In this document: one piece after another, positions 1 through 11,597 of the stretch
Position numbering within the stretch: the stretch's first letter is position 1
Layout of the letters: the number at the start of each line of letters is the position of its first letter
The notes under the pieces: model-generated
Database searches by the model: none
What the model was told of the DNA's origin: nothing
What the model saw: only the letters and a program-made list of their open reading frames with translations
From: Paroedura picta
Lineage: Eukaryota > Chordata > Lepidosauria > Squamata > Gekkonidae
Length of the DNA: 64,000 nt
NCBI RefSeq assembly: GCF_049243985.1
Contig: NC_135386.1
Location: 16,832,202-16,896,201, forward strand
Direction of reading: 5' to 3'
Translations under genes and position numbers: made by a program

Positions 1-329
1 ACACACCATGTCGAGGAAGTCCGGGCGTGGAGTCTCTTCTGACCCCGGTGACACCCAAGGAGAGGCGAGCCGGACATCTGGCACCTTTGAAGTCGCAGTC
101 TGTCGTGAGCCTTCTGCCCAAACCCCAAAATTCTTTTGTTGGCTGCACGATAGGGCAAGATCCGCCAGGGCCTGTCTCCCGCAACAGGGAGGCTTCCTCG
201 GAAGGAATGAGGAGAAAGAGCAGGGAGGAGGGAGGAAGGTAGGTCTCTGCTGGCGTGCCGAGGAAACAAACAGGAGAGCCCCACCCAAAACAGGTCCAGC
301 CACCTCCATCCTGGCAAAAACAGGTGTGT

Positions 330-735
330 GTTAGCACACCTGCAGTCATTCAGTGATGGTTGCGTTATCTCGGTAGGTTTGGTCAAGAAGCTCTGGTTGA
401 TTGTGTTGAAATATGCCAGTGTGCATGCCTGGGCAGGTTATGAGGAGTGTCCTGCAGGGGGCGTTGGAGGAGATGTGCATTTGGCATAGCTGGGTGAGGA
501 ACTTCCTGGAATTTTTCAGATATTCTCCTCGGGTGTCCTGATTGGCTCGATGGGAGATGCCTCCTCCCTCTTTGCTCCCAGAACAGACCGCGTGAATGCA
601 GAACAACAGTTAGACAGTTAGCTAGGGCTCTATATCTCTCCTCTTTCTTTGCTAAGTTGTTTCCCTTCTTAATACAAACTATTTTATTATTTCAAGCAGC
701 CTGGTGCTTCACCCCTCTTTGAACATCTGTGAGTT
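330..735 (+). mobile_element. LTR-like dispersed fossil, longest copy
   Basis: Shares a colinear series of blocks with 38380-38730 (opposite strand): GCATGCCTG, CTCCTCATAACC-type, GGAGATGTGCATTTGGCATA, CTGATTGGCT, TTAGACAGTTAG, CAAGCAGCCTGGTGCTTCAC. A CCAAT box and an AT-rich region suggest a solo LTR. The family is not named. Broken and old, judging by divergence between copies. Confidence 0.5.
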
Positions 736-774
736 CTTCCAGGTCAAACCTTAAATTCCTCCCCTCCCCTCCCC

Positions 775-797
775 ACACACACACACACACACACACA
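775..797 (+). repeat. (CA)n microsatellite
   Basis: About eleven CA units. Confidence 0.9.
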
Positions 798-1374
798 AAA
801 TGCAAATCAGAAAGCCTTCTTCCTGAGACTCAGATATCTGTCCTGACCTGGGAAGCCTCATCCTGTCAAATTTGGGAAACTTGGTCATAACAGCTGAAAA
901 AGGGGTTTTCTTACAGGCCGAGAAATATTGCAGGGTAGATCAGCTGGCGTGTTATCTGCAGGTGTTTTACTCTGGTCCAGAATACCAGGGCAAGCTACAT
1001 AGTGCAGGAGGGAAGCTGGGGGATCTCTCTCTCTCCACCTGCCAGCTGCATCGCCGAAATTAATTGCACATCAGAAGAACAGCAGCTCTCCGACGGCTAA
1101 TCTCCCTGAGTTAGCCTCTATCAATCTTCCATGAGCCTATTAATAAACTATAATAGCAATATACAAAGAATAATTGTCCATCAGCTCAAGCCGAAGGATG
1201 GCAGCGCAATCAAAAAGACGGTGAATTATGGATCGGGGGGGGGGGGATGACAAACAAAGATGACGGCAAGCTCGGGAGACTTTGCCATGGCAGCATTTGG
1301 CTTCATGAACCGGCTGGCTGCAGCCTGCTATGCAAAGGAGGGGCTGAGCACCCACTGCTTGGAGACTAAATAGC

Positions 1375-1442
1375 TTCATTGAGAAGAGAAACAACTTCGT
1401 AAAGAGAGAGGAGAGAGAGAGTCCTAACAGTCTAACTGACAA
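1375..1442 (-). mobile_element. LTR-like dispersed fossil, short fragment
   Basis: GAAACAACTTCGTAAAGAGA and CCTAACAGTCTAACTGAC match the middle of the 330-735 copy in complement. Confidence 0.4.
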
Positions 1443-1939
1443 ATTGTTGTCCTGGAATTATATTTGACTGAGGCCTCGCCCCTCCCCAATCCCTCCGTTT
1501 CTTGGCTCCTCCCCTAAATCTCCAAAACTTCCCCAGAGTTGGCCACCCTGGATTTCCAAATGCAGAAATCTCCGTGGTCAGGTCAGACCATTCCCAGGCT
1601 GATTTGAAAGGTCTCAGGGCAAAAGGATGGGAGCCGGAAGAGGCTGAGCAAGGTGTCCAGGCTGCTAAAAATTATACTAAGGCAGTGATAGGCAACGTGG
1701 CACCCAGGGGCCCCACAGTCTCCACACATTTGCTTCTTGGTACTCAAAGCAATGAGCCAGTTCTGGCTTTCCTTCACCTTCAAAAGCTGCGGGGGACATC
1801 CATTCACAAATACCTCCCCCCCAATTATGGGAAGATGGTTGACTTGAGAAATAGGGATGCCAGTCTCCAGGTGGTACCTGGAGATCCCCTGGAATTAGAG
1901 CTCATCTCCCCAAAGGAGACCCAAAGCATCTTACAGCCT

Positions 1940-2095
1940 CACTTTCCCCATCCTCAATTTTACCCTCATGACAACCCTGTGAGGCAGGTTCCCCTGGTAG
2001 TGTGTGTCTGGCCCAAGGTCCCGCTGTGAGCTTCCATAGCAGAGTGGAGATTTGAACCTGGTTCTCCCAGCCATGTACCCACTAGACCACATTGT
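1940..2095 (-). mobile_element. tRNA-derived SINE, second type
   Basis: ACAACCCTGTGAGGCAG, then GATTTGAACCTGGTTCTCCC (B box complement), then CCACTAGACCACATTG at the head side. Confidence 0.65.
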
Positions 2096-2227
2096 CAAGA
2101 GAACAGCCACTGTGCCATGTTCCCAGCCTCAATTCCTCGGATTTCGGAGTGATTCCCGAACACAGGATGAGCAGAAGGGGTGCAGGGTCTCCACCAGCGA
2201 GAGAGCGAACGACCGCCACCGCACATC

Positions 2228-2520
2228 CCTCCACCAGCCCATAATTTATTCCGCGCCCCAAATGCAATTTCATTTAATCAAGAGTTATCGTGCCTGCCCT
2301 CTCCTCTGACAGTAATTTTTGCTTCTGGGGTTTTAATGCGATATAAACAACCGCCCGGCAGCCACCCGAACGGAGAATTCCTGCAGATCTGCCCCCAAAT
2401 ATTCATATTGGCCTTTTCTGATTGCTTTGCTTGTTCAGGGGGCTCGATTGGGGGAAGGAATCTTTATTTCCAAAATGAAACGATGCTGTCTCAATTATTA
2501 GAAATATATGAGGCCTTCGG
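2228..2520. promoter_or_regulatory. Candidate conserved non-coding block upstream of RGMA
   Basis: Repeat-free and AT-rich with many homeodomain-type TAAT/ATTA cores (TTTAATCAAG, AGTAATTTTTGC, CAATTATTAG), coding for nothing. The texture is that of a vertebrate developmental enhancer, but I have no alignment. Confidence 0.3.
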
Positions 2521-2639
2521 AAGGGGTGCCGCTGCTCAGCTTTTTAAATGTGGTTTGGAAAAAGACAGTCCTGCCACTGAGTCAACAAAACTGATCCCCA
2601 AACCTGGCATAAAGCAACAAGGAAAAAACTAATCAAGAT

Positions 2640-2905
2640 TAAGGGTCATCTTTTCTGATCTGATCTGGTCAGAATTTAGGGTGAGGAAATTCCTCGAGAT
2701 TTGGGGGCGGAGTCTGGAGAGGGCGGGGTTTAGAGAGGGGCGGGACCTCTGTGGAATACAATGCCACAGACTCCACCCTCTAAAGCAGCCATTTTCTCCA
2801 GGGGAACTAAGTTCTGCAGTAGGAAGATCTGTTGTCATTCTGGGGGATTTCCAGCTACCACAGGAAGGCTGGAAGCTCTGTCCAAAACCCCAGTCCTGAG
2901 AGACT
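2640..2905 (+). repeat. Interspersed repeat, TTTCTCCAGGGGAACT family
   Basis: Best preserved copy: GGTGAGGAAATTCCTCGAGA, GAGGGCGGGGTTTAGAGAGG, GCCATTTTCTCCAGGGGAAC. Other copies or pieces lie at 1855-1930, 17030-17150, 28105-28265, 29765-29935, 39820-40140, 50735-50850, 53155-53365 and 59025-59080. Class unknown to me; abundant in squamate genomes. Confidence 0.6.
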
Positions 2906-3029
2906 ACCGTGGAAAGGCCAAGCTGGGAGAGGGAAATGGGTGTCTGCTAAAGGGCCAAACAGAGACCCGAATGGCCAAAGAGTTGGAAAGAAGTGGGTGA
3001 GAAATCCAAAATGGCATCATCGTTAGAAA

Positions 3030-3105
3030 ATTCAACTAGGGTCTGGGAGACCTGAGTTCGAATCCCCATTTTGGCATGGAAGCCATTTCTGGGGACTCTC
3101 CAGGT
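3030..3105 (+). mobile_element. tRNA-derived SINE, second type, fragment
   Basis: GGGAGACCTGAGTTCGAATC then TTTTGGCATGGAAGCC: B-box part of the family seen at 16585, 31645 and 61945. Confidence 0.55.
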
Positions 3106-4044
3106 AGAAGATTCCAGGGAACCTATGAGCCAGAGATAACAGCTTCTGCCCCCATGTTCTACCCTCCAACAACCAGATGGCTTAACAGAAGCCCCTTTAA
3201 ATGCTGATGCCTAATTGCCTGTTATAATGACCACGGTCCTTTATCAGCTTGCCTGATCAACACTGCAGCCCTCTAAGCCCTGGCCATCAACTGTGGCATC
3301 AGTGTCAGCGACAACCTGAAACTCAGCTAATGTGCATATATTTCCATATTGCAGCCAAGCAAACAGAAGGGCCATCCGTCAGTCACATTGGCAAGGTCAG
3401 CACAGTCCTCAGCAACAAGGGCCTCCACGGTGGGCTGTACCGAATTGTTATTGATCTTGTTTCTTGACCTTCGATGCTTCTGCATTCAGAGAAGCCGTGA
3501 TTGGAAATTCTGACCCGTCAAGGGTCCCTGCTCAACAAAAGCAACTTGTTCAAGATGGACCATGCAGAGAGGGAAAGCAGCAGTCTTTGAAAAAATATCT
3601 TCCGAGGAATTCTCCGGCTCCGATGCAGGAAACATCTGGGCACGGTGTAAACACTCCCCCAAACTCACACCTCTTCGATGACCCCATGGCCAGAGAGTGC
3701 ACCGCCAAAGCGACTGTCAAATGCACAGACGTGCGCTGGGGAAGCTTCGTGCCCCGTCAGCATCCCAGCATCCTGTTTGGATGATCTGGATTATCCTTCC
3801 GAAGGAAATCACTGCCTTTTTCCTTCACACCCTGCTGATGCTTCCAGAGATATTCCCGCGGTAATCCGGCTGATTGGGTAATTACAGGACAGGTTTGCAG
3901 GATATCCTCCGCATGGGGCAATGCCGTCTGCAGTGATTCAGTCTCCGAGATGCTAAGAATAGCACTTGGGTGTGACCCCGAGCCTACGCCAGCATCTCAG
4001 GCCAGTGCCCCAAATGCGTTCACTGGAGTTAGATTATCTTCCCT

Positions 4045-4172
4045 TGCCCCAGGACGGGCAATTAACGGCAATTTTCTGGCCTGCACCGCCTCTGAAATCA
4101 TTACGCCTCAAAATCACCGGCATTGCAGAGCGGGAAAGGAAATTAATTTATTTGCCACAGTTTCATGAATCA
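4045..4172. promoter_or_regulatory. Candidate conserved non-coding block upstream of RGMA
   Basis: Unique sequence with GGGCAATTAACGGCAATTTT and GGAAATTAATTTATTTGCC, dense in TAAT cores. Confidence 0.28.
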
Positions 4173-4736
4173 ACGGGGTGGAATTTGGGGGCGGGAGGGG
4201 CTGGTGCTGTTGCCTGCCCCGTGTGCAAATGGCACCTTTCCCCTTATAACTCCGCAACAAAAAAAGCACTGGAGGCAAAGAACCAGTAAATTGTGACACA
4301 ACACTGTTATAATCTTGGAACACAACAGCAATGTAGCTCTTACTGGTCTTTTAAGAACAATACTGTTGAGGTACTCCTCTGCAGCCTTCTTCGGCAATCC
4401 CTCCTGCCCCTAACTGGAGCTGCTCCGTCAGCCCATCCAACATCCTGATTCCCACAGCAACTAGAATACCCGGAGAAGCCAGAGGATTTTGGAGCAGCCG
4501 ATACGATGCGACCGGGTGGAGCCTGGCCTGTAGGTGTCTGTGAACAGGGAGGGAGCGTCTCTGCAGTTGCAGCTTTGCATGACTGGTTCAACCTGCTTGT
4601 TTGTCAACAAAGAGGCCACGATGCAAAAAGCCTTCTCCAAAGGAAGCCGGGGCCCTCAATGCCTTTGCTCTTTCAAGGGCCCTGAAAGATCACTGTGCCC
4701 AGATGGTCTTATGAAGCTGAGGCCTTCCTAAGAACA

Positions 4737-4830
4737 TCCGAGGAGCCCTGCTGGATCAGACCAGGGGTCCATCTAGTCCAGCCTCCTGTTTCACACAGGG
4801 GCCAACCAAGTCCTCTGGAGGGTCAGGGTA
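4737..4830 (-). repeat. Single unit of the 30.2 kb tandem family
   Basis: GAGCCCTGCTGGATCAGACC and CCATCTAGTCCAGCCTCCTG are the complement of the 30.2 kb core. Confidence 0.6.
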
Positions 4831-5039
4831 TTCTAAATGCTTATTAATAATGTTTTCTGTTTAAAAACATTAAAATAAATTATTATAATAATTATTGATT
4901 CATAGCCCATCCTTTCCCAGGGACTCGAGCCGGGTAACAATATTTTTAAAAACAACAGGACACTGTTTAGAAATGCTATATATTAAAAACAGAATAGTCC
5001 TAACAATTTCTGTCCTTGTAGCAGCAGGGAGAGGTATTT

Positions 5040-5215
5040 GAACAGGGAGGCCTGGCAGGATAAGCTTTGTTTTACAGGCCCCGAGGATCTGTCCAGGGTC
5101 CTGCAGGGCCCGGATCTCGCCCGATTCCACCAAGCCGGGGCCAGGGATGAAAAGGCCCTGGCCTGGTTGAAGCCAGTTTGATATCTTCGGAGCCAGGGAT
5201 CATGCGCAGGTTTTT
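5040..5215 (-). repeat. Old interspersed repeat, same family as 52.7 kb
   Basis: GTTTTACAGGCCCCGAGGAT, GAAAAGGCCCTGGCCTGGTT and GGGATCATGCGCAGGTTTTT. Shared with 12815-12965. Confidence 0.4.
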
Positions 5216-5332
5216 GCACTCTAGATCTTAAGTTCTTTGGGTAAATATATAAGAAGAAGGGAGCCTGTCGATACGGTTAAAAATTATCATTTGAAAAAAG
5301 GAGAGTTATCTTTCTGCCCTGAACTGGATAGC

Positions 5333-5428
5333 CTAGACTAGCCTGATCTTATCAGATTTGGGAACTTAAACAGCATCAGCCCTGCTTATTTATTTGGGTG
5401 GGAGACCTCCAAGCGATATTTTGCCTTG
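5333..5428 (+). mobile_element. 5S rRNA-derived SINE fragment
   Basis: GCCTGATCTTATCAGATTTG and TTATTTGGGTGGGAGACCTC match the 5S rRNA stretch CTGATCTCGTCTGATCT... TTGGATGGGAGACC. Too diverged to be a 5S gene. Confidence 0.65.
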
Positions 5429-6094
5429 AAAACCCCCAATCGGCTGTACCTCGGCTGGGCTTTCCTCTGTCACCTTTCTCAGGTCTCATTGCTTTTACAG
5501 GATTCCTCTTCTGGATTCATCGATCTAATTTCAGGAATAAAGTGTGACCTTTTTTTTTTAAGGCAGAATATGAGATTTGCCTTCCCCCCCCCCCATAATC
5601 GACAGGGACGTCTGATGAGATTCCGGGGGCTTTCTGCAGATTAAACCTGCCTTTCTGGTTCTTAATAGTGCTCCATGGTGGTTCGGTGTTGCTCTGAGAT
5701 GAAAATGTGTTGGGGGGAGGAGACCATCGGTATTTAACTGGGGGTCTTAATTTGAGCTTAAGGGGCTTCTTGACTATTTTCCCGCGGCCATTGTTCAGGG
5801 CTTGGCTCACAGCATGCTGGCTGCCAATTATGCGGCCTTGTCGATTCTAAGCACCCTCCTCATTTCATGCATCATTTACACTACAGCCTTCCATCTGTCA
5901 TTTTGCAGCATGTGTGGCCAGGAGGAGCCCTGGGCAATGGCTCCCTTTCACTCTCTGCTTTTGCTTCAAGCTTCTAGTCCTCAAGGTGCTGGAGGGACCT
6001 GCAAGCCTGGCTCCACGGACTCCCACCAGGGCCGACTCCGTAACTCTGCACAGAACGCTCTAGAAGGTCAGTGGTGGTGGTGTGACCTTTGTAA

Positions 6095-6255
6095 AGGAAC
6101 TGTGGCTCGTTGGGAGGGCCTCTGCTTGGCATGCAGACAGTCCCCGGTTCAATCCCTGGCATCTCCAGTTGAAGCAGGTGATGGGAAAGACTTCTGCCTG
6201 GAGAGCCACTGTCAGATTAGGGCAGCTGTGTGTGCTGGTGTGAGTGAGAGAATGA
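6095..6255 (+). mobile_element. tRNA-derived SINE, third type
   Basis: CTGCTTGGCATGCAGACAGT, CCCGGTTCAATCCCTGGCAT (B box) and GAAAGACTTCTGCCTGGAGA. Confidence 0.75.
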
Positions 6256-6312
6256 GAGACAGAGAGAGCATGAAAACATTACAGTTTGCCTTGGCTAGTG
6301 AGGATGATTTTT

Positions 6313-6594
6313 AGAGCCAGCATGGTGCAGTGGTTAAGAGCAGTGGACTCTAAAATGGAGAAAATGGAGAATACCTCCCAGGGCATCTGTTGTGAGCAGA
6401 AGAAGGCTCAAGGGGGTGGCAGGTGACAGTGGATGAGTGAGAGGGTTGTGAGTGTTCTGCATCGTGCAGGGGGTTGGACTAGATGACCCAGGAGGTCCCT
6501 CCCAACTCTGTGATTTTATGATTCTGAAAGGGGAGGCCATGGTAACTCCTTTGCATTGTGAAGAGCAGGGTATAAGAACCAGCTCTTCTTCTTG
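6313..6594 (+). mobile_element. tRNA-derived SINE (Sauria-like) with CR1-tail-like insert
   Basis: Head AGCATGGTGCAGTGGTTAAG is a tRNA A-box region. The end AAGAACCAGCTCTTCTTCTT is typical of this squamate SINE group. The middle (about 6460-6525) resembles a CR1 3' end, so the copy is a mosaic or was interrupted. Confidence 0.7.
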
Positions 6595-6774
6595 AGAGAC
6601 ATGGTGGTTAAAGCATTACAGGGGGAGATGCGTTGGAAGCTCCTGACTTCCCATCTTTGTGCCTCTCCCTCAAGTGCTGCTGATCCCTTCCCTTTTCTTT
6701 TGCATGCTCTGAAATCTGTACTTTATTTTATTTTGGCACCGGGTAGGCGGTTGTTTGCTGAACGGGGGATTTCA

Positions 6775-7090
6775 CCCCCAAAGAGATGCCTCCTCAAAGC
6801 ATCTTCTCGATTTCTATTAACACGACGAGACTATCTGCGATGGCTGTTAATGAGGAGCTTTTAAATACCACGGCACGTCCTGGTTCGTAAGGCCCCAGAT
6901 TTGATCTCCCTGGGGGGGGGGGGGACTCCACGGAGAGCTTCGGTGCCTTCACCGGGTCAGCGAGCAAACATATCATTTGATAATTTAATTCATTCTTCGG
7001 ATTAATGCGCGCCACCTCTTCGCCTCACCAAGATTGCGGCACGAGGAGGCCCTTAGAAGCCAGAGGCGATCTTTTTTGACACGATAGGGG
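6775..7090. promoter_or_regulatory. Candidate conserved non-coding block upstream of RGMA
   Basis: Repeat-free with TATTAACACGACG, TGTTAATGAGGAGC, ATCATTTGATAATTTAATTC and GGATTAATGCGCGCC; one G-run interrupts it. Confidence 0.28.
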
Positions 7091-7309
7091 CCTTGTTACC
7101 CACGGCACACGCTCTTTCGTCTTCCTGTCAACTCTGGCCGAACAGGGTCGGCAGGTTTCCGGAGCACTTTAAAGAACCTACCGCGCTTGTTTGTCCGGGA
7201 ATGACAAGGTCTGTCAACCACAGGGGTGTGATGCCTGACAGCATATGCACTGAACAATTCAGGACATTTATTTTTCCCCCACCCCTTGAATTGTTTATGG
7301 CGTGTATTT

Positions 7310-7375
7310 GTTGGCGGAGTTTGAATGTGCAAAAGAGCAGAGCACCAGACTGCAAAGAAGGGAGGGGATGTGTGG
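7310..7375 (-). mobile_element. LTR-like dispersed fossil, short fragment
   Basis: GGAGTTTGAATGTGC and CAGAGCACCAGACTGC match the end of the 38.4 kb copy. Confidence 0.4.
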
Positions 7376-7461
7376 AAGCAAGGTATCTGTGGGTTCCCAA
7401 CCTTTACAGCCTATATTCTGGACTGATTCCCTCATTTCTGACCCTGACCCATGCTCTAGAG

Positions 7462-7599
7462 CAGGGGTAGTCAAACTGCGGCCCTCCAGATGTCCATGGA
7501 CTACAATTCCCAGGAGCCCCCTGCCAGCGTTCGCTGGCAGGGGGCTCCTGGGAATTGTAGTCCATGGATATCTGGAGGGCCGCAGTTTGACTACCCCTG
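7462..7599. mobile_element. hAT-like palindromic MITE, copy 1
   Basis: Terminal inverted repeats begin CAGGGGTAGTCAAAC. The whole element is one near-perfect palindrome of about 138 bases. It is flanked by CTCTAGAG and CTCTAGAA, an 8-bp target duplication with one mismatch, as made by hAT transposases. It has no coding capacity. Confidence 0.92.
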
Positions 7600-9960
7600 C
7601 TCTAGAACCCTGCTTTTGAATTTCCCTTTGGATTAGACACTGTGAGTGTGGTTCATGCACCATCTGGACTTTGAATGGCTATTCTGGCAAACCTGTGTCT
7701 TCCCACTGTAATCCAGGACATGTCGGTCCTCGTCGGTAATCTCTGGACCATCCATTCCCAGAAAGGAGTGCTATCCCTTTAAGGGTTTTTCAGGAAGTGA
7801 CATCACAGCAGCACCAATGGCGGTTTTAAAAATTCTCCCACCAACCACCAGGGGCAGGAGAGCTCCACTCCCAGCAGGCAAATGGCAACCGTAGCCTGGC
7901 TTACTACCAGCGGGTATCACTTCCTACCACTAGCCCAACAAATCTCTGCCACAACGTCTTTGGCATGCAGGGCCACAAACCCAGGAGGCTAGAACAGGCG
8001 GACCTTGCTTGGGGTGATGAGTCCTTTCTAACAGCCTTGGTTTGAACGGAAGGAATGGCGCCGCTTTCTCAAAGGGGATGCTAATGACACTGCTTTGAGA
8101 AGGGGCGAGGGGACCCCCTTGGTGAAGCCATCGCAATTGACTGGGAAGCCGCTAAAAAGATGCCGCTCCGGTGGCTGAGTCAGTATAATGCACAACAGCT
8201 GTGCGCTCTGCCGTTCCCATATGCTTTGGCGGCTCCTAATTTGTGTTTTAATGGCGAGGAAATGACGGAGCACGACAGCCCAAATCAGTGAATGGGGCCC
8301 TGGCTGCCTTGTGCGGGGGAGCTTTGTGGGAGTCTCCTCGGCCCTCTCTGGGAGGGGTAGCGCTGTACACAATGACACGTTGTGCTTTTGCCAAGGTTGG
8401 TTTGGATGGATTCAAGAGGCAGGCCTGCTGGAAGCCAGGCTGGGGCCTTGTTGTTGAACCCTTGAACCCCTCTAAAATGTTAGATATTTTAACTCTGCAT
8501 GCAAGGGGATTGGGGAGGGAAAGGGTTAAGAGAAGTCTTTCACTGGGGTACATTTGGCAGTGCCCCCACCTCACTGGCTGGATGCAGAGCTTCTCTGGCT
8601 GGTGCTGAGCCCGTGTTGTCGTTAAGAGTGTGGCCTCTGATCTGATTTAGACCAGACGGCCCAACAGAGCCTGCTAAGTGATCTTCAAAGCTGTTTAAAG
8701 GGCTCGCTGTCCCTTTAAAAGCCTCCCGCAAGCAACACGCTTGCCCCCAAGGCATTTAAAGGGATTGCAATCCCTTTAAACGCCTTTGGAACTTGTCTAT
8801 ATTCCGGATTTTTCAGGGCGGCCATTTCAGGGAGCTGAAATTTGAATCTAGCCTAGCCAACCATGGCAAAAGTACACTGTAGCATTGTGTATCCCTCCCA
8901 GCCTAACCCACTCCACAGGGTTGTTGTGGCGGGGATGCTGTGGAGCAGAAGAAGAGGATGCCAGGGAATGACGGGAAAATAACGATAAGGTATCGTTGCT
9001 TTTCCTGATCGGATATACCAAAAGCACACCCCTAGCTTCATACCTGGGTCTCTCAGAGCCCCTCCCCACCCTCTTAACAACCACACAACCCTTTGCACTG
9101 AAAGTTAAATCCGCGCAACTGAATGGGTTAAATTTCACCCCAGGAACCGATGCACAGTCTGTGCTCCTTTGTGCAGCACGCCGAAACGTTTGCTCGGAGC
9201 ACCCGGCAGCGTTTAAATACAACGGAAGTGGGTAATTACAACTGAATTAGACGGGTCATGTTTGGAAGGTCAAAGTCATAACGATGGCGAGAAATGCAGT
9301 TGCTCATGCCAGCCTCAGCAATGGCTCATGCTCTCCTTCTCCCTCTTTATCCTCTTGCTAGAGGCACATTTTGCCTGGATTGTTTGCACCTGCAGCATGG
9401 TGTCTAGCGTCTGCTCCGCTGATATGCTCCTTTCCTCTTGTCACCCCGAGTGCGGACATGAGGGCGGGAGGCCACCTGGGCATAGGTCATGGCGGGATCA
9501 GAGTTGGGCATGGCCCCTGGCCCGAGACTCCGGTTGGTCTGTGTTTGCTTGTCCTGTTCCCCAAGGATGGGACCTGCACATGCTCCTTGGCCTCGTGACC
9601 CGAACTGAGTTAGGGTGACCAGTAGGAACGAAAAGCCGGTTGAATAAACCAATTACGATAACAAAACCAATTGAAAAAGGAAGGCAAGAGTGCCAAAAAT
9701 TCAGCAGAGCCCTGTGCATGGCTCTGATAGCCACCCAAAAAAATCCCGTCAGCTGGCAGTGATTCAGACACATTCCAACTCATGAGGTGCGGGCACACCC
9801 TGACGAAAGGCACTGAACATTCTTGTCTCCTTTCGCATCCGTGGTGCCGCGTCTCTGTGGGCAGAGAGATGGCCGAGGGGGCTCGTTTGGCCCTAGACAG
9901 GGATTGACAACACTGCTGAGAATGTAAAAATGTGCTTCCCCCTCCTCATTAAATGGAGGT
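7600..9960. other. Upstream intergenic stretch
   Basis: No gene seen. Repeat-poor apart from the edges and a short SINE-like piece at about 8890-8990. Contains two TTTAAAGG-rich inverted words at 8690-8790 (CCTTTAAA/TTTAAAGG repeated four times). Confidence 0.4.
9095..9262. promoter_or_regulatory. Candidate conserved non-coding block upstream of RGMA
   Basis: Repeat-free stretch with GAATGGGTTAAATTTCACC, AGCGTTTAAATACAACGG and GGGTAATTACAACTG. Confidence 0.25.
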
Positions 9961-9964
9961 GCTG

Positions 9965-10120
9965 ATGGGGTTCAGTGACAGAACACGCGTTTGACGTGCA
10001 GGAGGTCCCCGGTTCGATCCCTGGCTTCCCCAGTTGGAAGGAGCATGCCAGGGGATATGGGAAAGACTTCCACCTGAGACCCTGAAGAGCAGCTGCCAGT
10101 CTAGCAGATGATCCTGACCT
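9965..10120 (+). mobile_element. tRNA-derived SINE, third type, fused to 5S-like repeat
   Basis: GTTTGACGTGCAGGAGGTCC, CCGGTTCGATCCCTGGC and GAAAGACTTCCACCTGAGAC, running straight into a 5S-derived repeat at about 10110. Confidence 0.75.
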
Positions 10121-10425
10121 CGATAGGCCAGGGCTGGTTCTTGGATGGGAGACCACCAAGAAAGGCTCTGCAGACGAAGGCAATGGCCAACTGCCTCTGC
10201 TTCTCAATTGCCTTGGAGTCTTGGATGGGAGACCACCAAGAAAGGCTCTGCAGACGAAGGCAATGGCCAACCATCTCCGCTTCACACTTGTTTTGAAAGC
10301 CTCTTGCTGGGGTCGCCAAAGGTCCTGGATGGGAGCCCACCAAGGAAGCCTCTGCAGAGGAAGGCAACGGCTAACCACAGCTTCTCACCTGCCTTGAAGA
10401 TCCCTTTTTGTGACCCGCCCCTGCA
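10110..10425 (+). mobile_element. 5S rRNA-derived repeat with tandem duplications
   Basis: TTGGATGGGAGACCACCAAG is a 5S rRNA internal promoter word. The unit repeats almost exactly at 10141 and 10221 (80-base period) and a diverged third copy starts at about 10325. The tail GAAAGCCTCTTGCTGGGGTC is shared with the 60.4 kb repeat. Confidence 0.75.
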
Positions 10426-11065
10426 TCTCATAACAGCCATGTTGTGGTTGGCCCATCACCTGCGTCAAGAGTTTCAAAGGCGCCTACAGGCTCGAAAAGG
10501 CTGGAGACCCTGGTGCTTCCCACCCCCTGCAACCATGTGGCTGGAAATGAGCATCCAGTCGTTCACCCCAAAGGAAGGTTCCTGTGACATACGGAAGATC
10601 CAAACAATTAGCCCCACACCTGTGGCCATCAGCTTTTCCGCAGTACGCAAACAGTTATGGCACAGATCCTCCGAAAAGCCCTCCCGGGGGCACCAGCCTC
10701 ACGTTCAAAAGGCACCTTGTTTTCCCAAGTAATGAGGGTTAAAGACGGCAGCCTTAATTTCTCAATCGCCTTGGCAACGCTAAACAGATCGGTGCGCCTC
10801 AGAGGGGGCCGGGTGCCACCTTGAATGTGTGTTAATTTGATTGAGCGCCAAGGATGTTAAGTCACCTGGAGGCGGGAGGCGAGGAACTGACAGGTTCCCC
10901 TTGGAGGACGTTAAACCACCTTTTCTATTTAATGCATGAGCTCAAACGGTGTTTCTTTTGGGCTGTTGTTATTCACTCCAGCCTGGGAGAACGCAAAAGG
11001 CCTCATGCTCCCTTTATGGATTTAATCAGCCAGAAGAACACAGTGGGAAAACTAGGCCTTCATCC

Positions 11066-11068
<3 letters not shown>

Positions 11069-11117
<49 letters not shown>
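11069..11117 (+). repeat. (CT)n microsatellite
   Basis: About 24 CT units without interruption. Confidence 0.95.
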
Positions 11118-11119
<2 letters not shown>

Positions 11120-11597
11120 ACCCGTAAGTCATCACCTGTATGGCTTGCCTTGGCAAAGTTTGAGGCTGAAAAGAAAGAGAGCAAGACAGCAAATCAACTT
11201 GTCCGTGCAGGTTGCGGCGTGTGTACCATACCCGGCGCATTTGTTTGCCGTGCGTGCATACCTATAGACAACAAGGGCGTTGTGGGATCCTTCGTAACAT
11301 GGGTCATTCATAACGCCCACGCCTGTCAAAGTCACACTGGGTGTCTAGCGATAAGGGTGTGTGCCTTTACGAGTCTCGGTCTCTGTGTGCGCTCGGAATA
11401 CCGGGGGTAAACAAGATAATTGTGGCAGACGGGTGAATTCGGTAGCATCGGTAGGAAAGGAATGTGTCCCTGTCCTTTCCCCCAACTCCTTTCAGCCCGA
11501 TTGTTTCTCATCTACTAGGATGGGGGGAAAGTGTTTTCCATTTCAGCTGCGAATAGTCCATTTTAAATTCAGCGGGTCGCCCTGCTGGTCTGAAGCT

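Larger units (their letters stand above)
736..1939. other. Upstream intergenic stretch
   Basis: No gene seen. Contains the CA tract, an LTR-like fragment at 1375, a G-run at about 1237 and a TTTCTCCAGGGGAACT-family piece near 1855-1930. The rest is unassigned. Confidence 0.4.

Noticed and set aside
10101-10378. Open frames on both strands with repeated GDHQERLCR-like peptides
   Set aside because: They come from tandem duplication within the 5S-derived repeat.
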